Shown one piece after another: positions 7,336 to 10,540 of a DNA stretch of 10,540 bases. Position numbers and translations under genes: made by a program. The notes under the pieces were generated by a model. It made no database searches, was not told the DNA's origin, and saw nothing but the letters and a program-made list of their open reading frames with translations. Numbering within the stretch: position 1 is the first letter of the stretch; every line of letters starts with the position of its first letter. The stretch lies in assembly GCA_030147325.1 (NCBI GenBank), contig JASLAA010000242.1:1-10540 (forward strand), in the 5' to 3' direction. Source of the stretch: Arthrobacter sp. Its GTDB lineage: Bacteria; Actinomycetota; Actinomycetes; Actinomycetales; Micrococcaceae.

Positions 7336-8031
7336 TCAGTCCGCAATGGCGGTCTCGATGAGGCTGCGGAACTCCTCAACACTCGCAGGCTGGATCTTGC
7401 GGCCGTCGAGGAAGAAGGTCGGGGTGCCGTCCACGCCGAGCGCGAGCCCTTCGTCCCTGTCCCGCGAGACCCGGTCCAGGGTGGCAGCATCCGCGATCGC
7501 CTCGTCGTACGCCGCCATGTCCAACCCCAGGGACCGCGCGTAGTCGCGGAACGTTCCTGCCCGGGATGCCGGGCTGTGCGCCCACTCCGGCTGGTTCTCG
7601 TACATCAGGGCGTGCATCGGCCCGAAAGCCCCCTGCTGGGCGGCGGCCTCGACGGCGACGGCCGCGGTCTCCGAGTTCGGATGGCCGGGCAGGGGGAAGT
7701 ACCGGGCGACGACCGTCAGGTTCTCGCCGTAGTCGGCGCCCAGCTCCTCGACGAGGGGGTGCGCTTCACGGCAGATCTCACACTCGAAGTCGAGGAACTC
7801 GACGAGGACCGCTTTCTCGTCCGGGGCCTCGGACAGGCGGTGGCTGTCCTCGCGGACGGCCTGCGCTTCCTGACCGGGGCCTGCCGTCCGGGCGTCGCCA
7901 CCGAGTCCGCTGAGGAGGACGACCAGGCCCAGGACGAGGACCGCGGCGGCGAGCAGGCCGATCGCGATGCGGTTCTGGAGGCTCAACCACCCTGTTCTCG
8001 CAGGTGTGGGAGCGGCGGCTCTGGCGGGCAT
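7336..8031 (-). CDS. Membrane-anchored DsbA-like thioredoxin-fold thiol oxidoreductase
   Basis: A 231-residue protein. One N-terminal membrane anchor (about 22-43, IAIGLLAAAVLVLGLVVLLS) follows a short cytoplasmic basic stretch, then a flexible linker and a DsbA-type thioredoxin fold outside the membrane. The CxxC active site is CEIC (C84-C87) in FLDFECEICREAHPLVEELG, and the cis-proline loop is GTPTFF (P204). Such proteins introduce or shuffle disulfides in exported proteins; the VKOR gene 21 bases downstream is its expected re-oxidising partner. The frame is open 71 codons further upstream, but those codons read as arginine/proline-rich noise. ATG 8031 is chosen because AGAGGAGA sits 7 bases before it and the anchor then begins at a normal distance. 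A 70-base gap separates it from the CDF gene upstream on the same strand. Confidence 0.93.
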   Translation of the reverse strand: MPARAAAPTPARTGWLSLQNRIAIGLLAAAVLVLGLVVLLSGLGGDARTAGPGQEAQAVREDSHRLSEAPDEKAVLVEFLDFECEICREAHPLVEELGADYGENLTVVARYFPLPGHPNSETAAVAVEAAAQQGAFGPMHALMYENQPEWAHSPASRAGTFRDYARSLGLDMAAYDEAIADAATLDRVSRDRDEGLALGVDGTPTFFLDGRKIQPASVEEFRSLIETAIAD

Positions 8032-8037
8032 GGTGTG

Positions 8038-8045
8038 TCTCCTCT
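8038..8045 (-). promoter_or_regulatory. Ribosome binding site that fixes the DsbA-like gene start
   Basis: On the minus strand AGAGGAGA stands 7 bases before ATG 8031, the strongest Shine-Dalgarno match in the window. It decides against the far upstream start at 8244. Confidence 0.85.
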
Positions 8046-8069
8046 GGTCGGACCGGTTGTCGTCGTGCC

Positions 8070-8087
8070 CCTCCGGCCGCACGGAGG
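8070..8087 (-). other. Small hairpin in the 70-bp spacer between the CDF and DsbA-like genes
   Basis: CCTCCG (8070-8075) and CGGAGG (8082-8087) pair around GCCGCA. It lies just after the CDF stop and could stabilise or partly terminate the transcript between the two genes. There is no T-tract. Confidence 0.3.
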
Positions 8088-8101
8088 TACGGCAGGGGGT
8101 G

Positions 8102-8857
8102 TCAGGTGCTGCAGCAGGAACAGGAGGGAGCGGCAGCCGCCTCGGGGACGTCGACGGACGGCGAGCGAGCCTCGGTCCCGGCGTCGGGAGTGGTGTCCGT
8201 TGTTCCGGCCAGGGGCGTGCAGCAGGTGTCACCCTTCCAGGCATCGAGTCCTTCCCTGACGGCGACCGCTGCGATGATCAGGGCGGCGACCGGATCAGCC
8301 CAGCTCCACCCGAGCGTGCTGTTGAGGAGCAGCCCGAGGAGCAGGACCCCGGAGAGGTAGGTGCAGAGGAGGGTCTGCCGGGAATCAGCGACGGCCGATC
8401 GGCTCCCGAGCTCGCGCCCGGCCCTGCGCTGCGCCCAGGAGAGGAACGGCATGACCGCCAGGCTGACAGCCGCCAGGACGATCCCGACCAGGGAGTGCTG
8501 GGGCTCGGCGGCTCCTGACAGGGACCGGAGCGCGCCGAGGGTCACGATCGCGGCCAGGCCGAAGAAGGAGAAGGCGATGAGCCGGAGCGCTACGGCCTCG
8601 CGGGCCTCCGGATCCCGGCCGGCGAACTGCCACGCCACCGCGGCGGCCGAGAGGACCTCGACCAGGGAGTCCAGGCCGAACCCGATGAGTGCCGACGACG
8701 ACGCGACCGTCCCCGCCCCGAGGGCCACGACGGCTTCGACGACGTTGTACGCGATCGTTACGGAGACGAACAGGCGGATCCGGCGCGACAGCACGGCCCG
8801 GCGCTGCGGGTCCTGGGCAGGACGGGCAGCGGCGGGTGCGCCGGTGATGATCTCCAT
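8102..8857 (-). CDS. Cation diffusion facilitator (CDF)-type metal efflux protein with cysteine-rich tail
   Basis: A 251-residue membrane protein with six predicted helices (about 26-48, 52-76, 92-112, 122-140, 163-182, 186-202). IAYNVVEAVVAL (35-46) and SSALIGFGLDSLVEVLSAA (53-71, with D63 and E67) are characteristic of a small CDF branch annotated as cation transporters. Further acidic positions, D158 in ADSRQT and D188 in WADPV, lie where CDF helices 5 and 6 bind metal. The usual long cytoplasmic CDF domain is missing; instead about 45 residues follow with CC at 212-213 and CSCC at 246-249, a plausible soft-metal-binding tail. The likely role is export of a divalent cation (Zn, Cd or Co), but specificity is not readable. 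The open frame extends 65 codons upstream of ATG 8857, but that part does not look coding. No ribosome site is visible, while a TACTGT hexamer ends 6 bases before the ATG, suggesting a leaderless mRNA. It is the first gene of the set followed by the DsbA-like and VKOR genes. Confidence 0.85.
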   Translation of the reverse strand: MEIITGAPAAARPAQDPQRRAVLSRRIRLFVSVTIAYNVVEAVVALGAGTVASSSALIGFGLDSLVEVLSAAAVAWQFAGRDPEAREAVALRLIAFSFFGLAAIVTLGALRSLSGAAEPQHSLVGIVLAAVSLAVMPFLSWAQRRAGRELGSRSAVADSRQTLLCTYLSGVLLLGLLLNSTLGWSWADPVAALIIAAVAVREGLDAWKGDTCCTPLAGTTDTTPDAGTEARSPSVDVPEAAAAPSCSCCST

Positions 8858-8863
8858 GCCACA

Positions 8864-8869
8864 ACAGTA
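8864..8869 (-). promoter_or_regulatory. Candidate -10 element of a leaderless promoter for the CDF gene
   Basis: TACTGT on the minus strand fits the actinobacterial TAnnnT pattern and places transcription start at about 8857, the A of the chosen ATG. No good -35 hexamer is present, so an activator or alternative sigma factor may be needed. The assignment is by position only. Confidence 0.4.
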
Positions 8870-8880
8870 CATCGCATCGT

Positions 8881-8901
8881 GTACCGACGACGAAGCGGTA
8901 C
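8881..8901. promoter_or_regulatory. Inverted repeat in the divergent CDF / PCD–VOC control region
   Basis: GTACCG (8881-8886) and CGGTAC (8896-8901) form exact 6-bp arms separated by 9 bases. The site covers the -35 region of the proposed CDF promoter (24-44 bases upstream of ATG 8857). Its size suits a dimeric repressor such as an ArsR/SmtB or TetR protein; no such regulator gene is in the window. The symmetry is seen; binding is inferred. Confidence 0.45.
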
Positions 8902-8936
8902 GGTGTCCCGCTCTTCTCTTCCTGCCGGCACCGGAG

Positions 8937-8942
8937 AATACT
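8937..8942 (+). promoter_or_regulatory. Candidate -10 element of a leaderless promoter for the PCD–VOC gene
   Basis: AATACT matches TATAAT at four positions and ends 6 bases before ATG 8949, predicting a transcript that begins at the start codon. The nearest Shine-Dalgarno-like GGAG (8933-8936) is 12 bases from the ATG, too far for normal use. The -35 region (TTCTCT, 8914-8919, 17-base spacer) is weak. Confidence 0.35.
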
Positions 8943-8948
8943 GGCGGC

Positions 8949-9596
8949 ATGAGCCTCCTCAGCACGCACCAGGTCCTCGACGCCGGCCTCGCCGACTGGC
9001 GCAAGCTCGCCCAGGCACTGCACGCGCGGTTCCTCACCCGCGATTTCGCCACCGGGCTGTCCCTGGTCTCGGCGATCGGCGACCTCGCTGAGGCCGCGAA
9101 CCACCACCCCGAGATCAGGCTGGCCTATGCGCACGTCGACGTGGCGCTGCTCAGCCATGACGTCGCCGGAGTCACGGAGCGCGACGTCGCCCTGGCGCGC
9201 AGCATCAGTGCAGCAGCGCACGAGCACGGGATCACGGCGGATCCCTCGGCCCCGGCGGTCGTCGAACTCGCGCTGGATACCGCGGACGTCGCAGCGGCCG
9301 GGCCGTTCTGGGCGGCCCTGCTGACGGGCGACGCCGGCGCGGTGGACGGCGACGACGTGGCGGATCCGACGGGCCGCGTCCCGTTGCTGTGGTTCCAGCA
9401 CACGGACGCTCACGACACCCCGCGCCAGCGCTTCCATCTGGACGTGTGGGTGCCGCATGATGCGGCGGAGGCCCGGATCGCTGCAGCCGTCGCCGCCGGT
9501 GGCACGGTGGTCGACGACGCCGAGGCCCCGGCGTTCACCGTGCTGGCCGACCCCGAGGGGAACAGGGCCTGCGTCTGCACCATCCTCGAACGCTGA
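8949..9596 (+). CDS. Pterin-4a-carbinolamine dehydratase domain fused to a VOC (glyoxalase-like) domain
   Basis: A 215-residue two-domain cytosolic protein. Residues 5-95 are a PCD (4a-hydroxytetrahydrobiopterin dehydratase) domain: ARFLTRDFATGLSLV, then EAANHHPEIRLAY (48-60) and SHDVAGVTERDVALA (69-83). The full PCD signature is met, with E48, H52-H53-P54, Y60, H70 and D79 at the required spacings, so the catalytic histidines are intact. Residues 103-213 are a VOC/glyoxalase-like domain (VVELALDTADVAAAGPFWAALL; FHLDVWVP; FTVLADPEGNRACVC) with H163 and surrounding acidic residues as possible ligands. Such fusions occur in actinobacteria and are often annotated only as VOC proteins; their function is undetermined. 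No aromatic amino acid hydroxylase or pterin gene is adjacent. ATG 8949 is chosen because both domains start cleanly there; the frame further upstream is antisense to the CDF gene. Confidence 0.9.
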   Translation: MSLLSTHQVLDAGLADWRKLAQALHARFLTRDFATGLSLVSAIGDLAEAANHHPEIRLAYAHVDVALLSHDVAGVTERDVALARSISAAAHEHGITADPSAPAVVELALDTADVAAAGPFWAALLTGDAGAVDGDDVADPTGRVPLLWFQHTDAHDTPRQRFHLDVWVPHDAAEARIAAAVAAGGTVVDDAEAPAFTVLADPEGNRACVCTILER

Positions 9597-9630
9597 CCCT
9601 CGGGAGCCGGCAGTGCGAGGGCTCGGCTCC
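9597..9630. terminator. Candidate overlapping hairpins between convergent genes
   Basis: Two short stems are possible in the 33-base convergent spacer: CCCTCG/CGAGGG (9597-9602, 9616-9621) and GGAGCCG/CGGCTCC (9603-9609, 9624-9630). The left arm of the second lies in the loop of the first, so they are alternatives or a pseudoknot. The second touches the stop codon of the response-regulator gene. Neither is followed by a T-tract. Confidence 0.35.
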
Positions 9631-10028
9631 TACGCAGCGCCCTCGTGGGGGAAGATGCTGTCGAGGTAGGCACCGAGGAGCCGCGGGCTGAATGGCTTGG
9701 GGATGAAGTGGTTCGACCCTGCGAGCAGGCACTGCTCCGCCGTGAGCTGAGGGGGCCGGGCGGAGACCGTGAGGATGTGCGCATCCGATACAGCCCTGAG
9801 GTCCGAGCACAGGTCGATGCCGTCCATGTCCGGCAGGTTGAGGTCCAGGGTGATGAGGTCGGGCCCCACGGCCTCGACGAGCTGCTGACCCTCGAAGCCC
9901 GTGATCGCCTCGTGGACAGCGAAGCCTCTCTTCTGCAGGACGATCACCAGCAGGTGACGGATATCGGCGTCGTCCTCGATCGCCACCGCAGTACGCTGCG
10001 ATCCGTGCACTCCCGACCATGCCACCAT
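9630..10028 (-). CDS. Stand-alone response regulator receiver (CheY-like) protein
   Basis: A 132-residue protein made almost entirely of one REC domain. The acidic pocket is E18-D19-D20 (VAIEDDADIRHLL), the phospho-acceptor is D62 in LITLDLNLPDMDG, the switch Thr/Ser is S89 in LTVSAR, and K111 lies in FIPKPF. All catalytic residues are present, so it should accept phosphate from a histidine kinase. There is no DNA-binding or enzymatic output domain and no kinase gene in view, so the partner and output are unknown. ATG 10028 is preferred over GTG 10034 because GAGGGG (10037-10042) is 8 bases from the ATG but only 2 from the GTG. It lies 66 bases downstream of mnhG on the same strand, with its own possible promoter in that gap. 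Confidence 0.9.
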   Translation of the reverse strand: MVAWSGVHGSQRTAVAIEDDADIRHLLVIVLQKRGFAVHEAITGFEGQQLVEAVGPDLITLDLNLPDMDGIDLCSDLRAVSDAHILTVSARPPQLTAEQCLLAGSNHFIPKPFSPRLLGAYLDSIFPHEGAA

Positions 10029-10047
10029 CTTCACCGCCCCTCGATCA

Positions 10048-10082
10048 GCAGTAACCTTACTGCCCGCTGCCCGCGCTATCCA
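10048..10082 (-). promoter_or_regulatory. Candidate promoter with embedded palindrome for the receiver gene
   Basis: On the minus strand TGGATA (10082-10077; 4 of 6 match to TTGACA) is followed after 17 bases by TAAGGT (10059-10054; a TAnnnT -10), predicting a start near 10047 and a leader of about 19 bases that contains GAGGGG. The -10 lies inside a 7-bp-arm palindrome, GCAGTAA/TTACTGC (10048-10054, 10057-10063), which a repressor could use. Everything beyond the base matches is inference. Confidence 0.45.
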
Positions 10083-10094
10083 GCGGCGGGGCGC

Positions 10095-10526
10095 TCACCG
10101 ACCGTCCGAGCCGGAGGGACGGGGTTCGTCCACCGGCCGCTCGCCGCCGTCGTCGTGCTGCGGATCGACCGCGCCACCGTCATGGCCCGCGGCCGCCCGG
10201 GTCACGACGTCGTCCAGTTCGTCGAGCGTGAGCAGGTCGCGCCGCAGGTGGCGGGTGCGGTACCCCGCCCGTCCCACCATGTGCGCCGAGACAGGGCTCG
10301 TCAGCAACTGGAACACCCAGCAGAGCACGAGGACCGGGACCAGCAGCCAGCTCCCGAACTCGACAGCGAGCGCCAGGAGGAACAGCAGGAGGCCGAGGAC
10401 CTGGGGCTTGGTCGCCGCGTGCATCCGGGAGAGCAGGTCGGGGAACCGCACGAGGCCGATCCCGGCCGCGAGGGACATGAGGGCGCCACCGATCAGGAGG
10501 GCGGAGACGATGATGTCGTGGATCAT
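10095..10526 (-). CDS. mnhG: Mrp-type Na+/H+ antiporter subunit G (MnhG/PhaG)
   Basis: A 143-residue subunit of the multi-gene cation/proton antiporter that exchanges Na+ or K+ for H+ across the cytoplasmic membrane. Three hydrophobic segments lie at about 4-26, 41-57 and 60-78. GIGLVRFPDLLSRMHAATKP (22-41) followed by QVLGLLL is the hallmark of the PhaG_MnhG_YufB family. The last 60 residues are hydrophilic and charged (LDELDDVV, then a Gly/Asp/Pro-rich tail), making the protein somewhat longer than usual, about 110-125 residues. ATG 10526 has AGGAAG (10535-10540) 8 bases upstream. Mrp subunits are always encoded together, so the other genes should continue past the right edge, with mnhF immediately upstream. 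Confidence 0.93.
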   Translation of the reverse strand: MIHDIIVSALLIGGALMSLAAGIGLVRFPDLLSRMHAATKPQVLGLLLFLLALAVEFGSWLLVPVLVLCWVFQLLTSPVSAHMVGRAGYRTRHLRRDLLTLDELDDVVTRAAAGHDGGAVDPQHDDGGERPVDEPRPSGSDGR

Positions 10527-10531
10527 GGCCG

Positions 10532-10540
10532 CTACTTCCT
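10532..10540 (-). CDS. Possible last codons of mnhF (rest outside the window)
   Basis: The last nine bases read AGG AAG TAG on the minus strand, five bases before the mnhG start. In Mrp operons mnhF normally precedes mnhG. The only other visible stop, a TGA overlapping the mnhG ATG, is in the same frame, so an incoming mnhF would end at this TAG. The call rests on gene order alone. Confidence 0.3.
   Translation of the reverse strand, partial: RK

Noticed and set aside
8032..8244. N-terminal extension of the DsbA-like protein by 71 residues
   Set aside because: The extension is proline/arginine-rich, overlaps the CDF gene, and would place the membrane anchor about 90 residues in; a strong ribosome site supports ATG 8031.
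8858..9052. N-terminal extension of the CDF protein by 65 residues
   Set aside because: It overlaps the start of the PCD–VOC gene on the other strand and shows no CDF features; ATG 8857 fits the family and the -10 spacing. An ATG at 8872 cannot be fully excluded.

Overview
The window is high-GC bacterial DNA. The gene families present (DUF4235, tandem CNNM/CBS proteins, a PCD–VOC fusion, a VKOR plus membrane-anchored DsbA pair, an Mrp antiporter gene) and the frequent long antisense reading frames caused by GC-rich third codon positions suggest an actinobacterium. Micrococcaceae (Arthrobacter sensu lato) is the best guess from the sequence alone. It looks like ordinary chromosome: no insertion sequence, integrase, phage gene, CRISPR array, rRNA or tRNA was recognised.

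Left part (1-4020). The 3' end of a plus-strand DUF4235 membrane-protein gene runs into a perfect 19-bp hairpin (191-232). This hairpin is shared with a convergent minus-strand pair of CNNM/CBS-domain proteins whose reading frames overlap by 8 nt. Upstream of that pair, on the same strand, lies a FUSC/aromatic-acid-exporter-like membrane protein (2893-4020).

Middle part (4095-6651). A plus-strand saccharopine-dehydrogenase-like (trans-acting enoyl reductase type) oxidoreductase diverges from the FUSC gene and converges on a minus-strand zinc-free quinone-oxidoreductase-type alcohol dehydrogenase. The latter is preceded by a perfect 22-bp interrupted palindrome and about 290 bp of gene-free, hairpin-rich DNA.

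Right part (6652-10540). A minus-strand set of three genes, in transcription order a CDF cation-efflux protein with a cysteine-rich tail, a membrane-anchored DsbA-like thioredoxin-fold protein and a VKOR homologue, is probably one operon joining metal export with disulfide formation outside the membrane. Divergent from it, across a 91-bp spacer holding an inverted repeat and two possible leaderless promoters, is a pterin-4a-carbinolamine dehydratase fused to a VOC domain. The window ends with a stand-alone response-regulator receiver protein and mnhG, the G subunit of an Mrp-type Na+/H+ antiporter, whose operon continues beyond the right edge.

No clearly unprecedented system was found. The points most worth a second look are the CDF/DsbA/VKOR cluster, the PCD–VOC fusion, the palindromes upstream of three genes, and the orphan receiver protein next to the Mrp locus.
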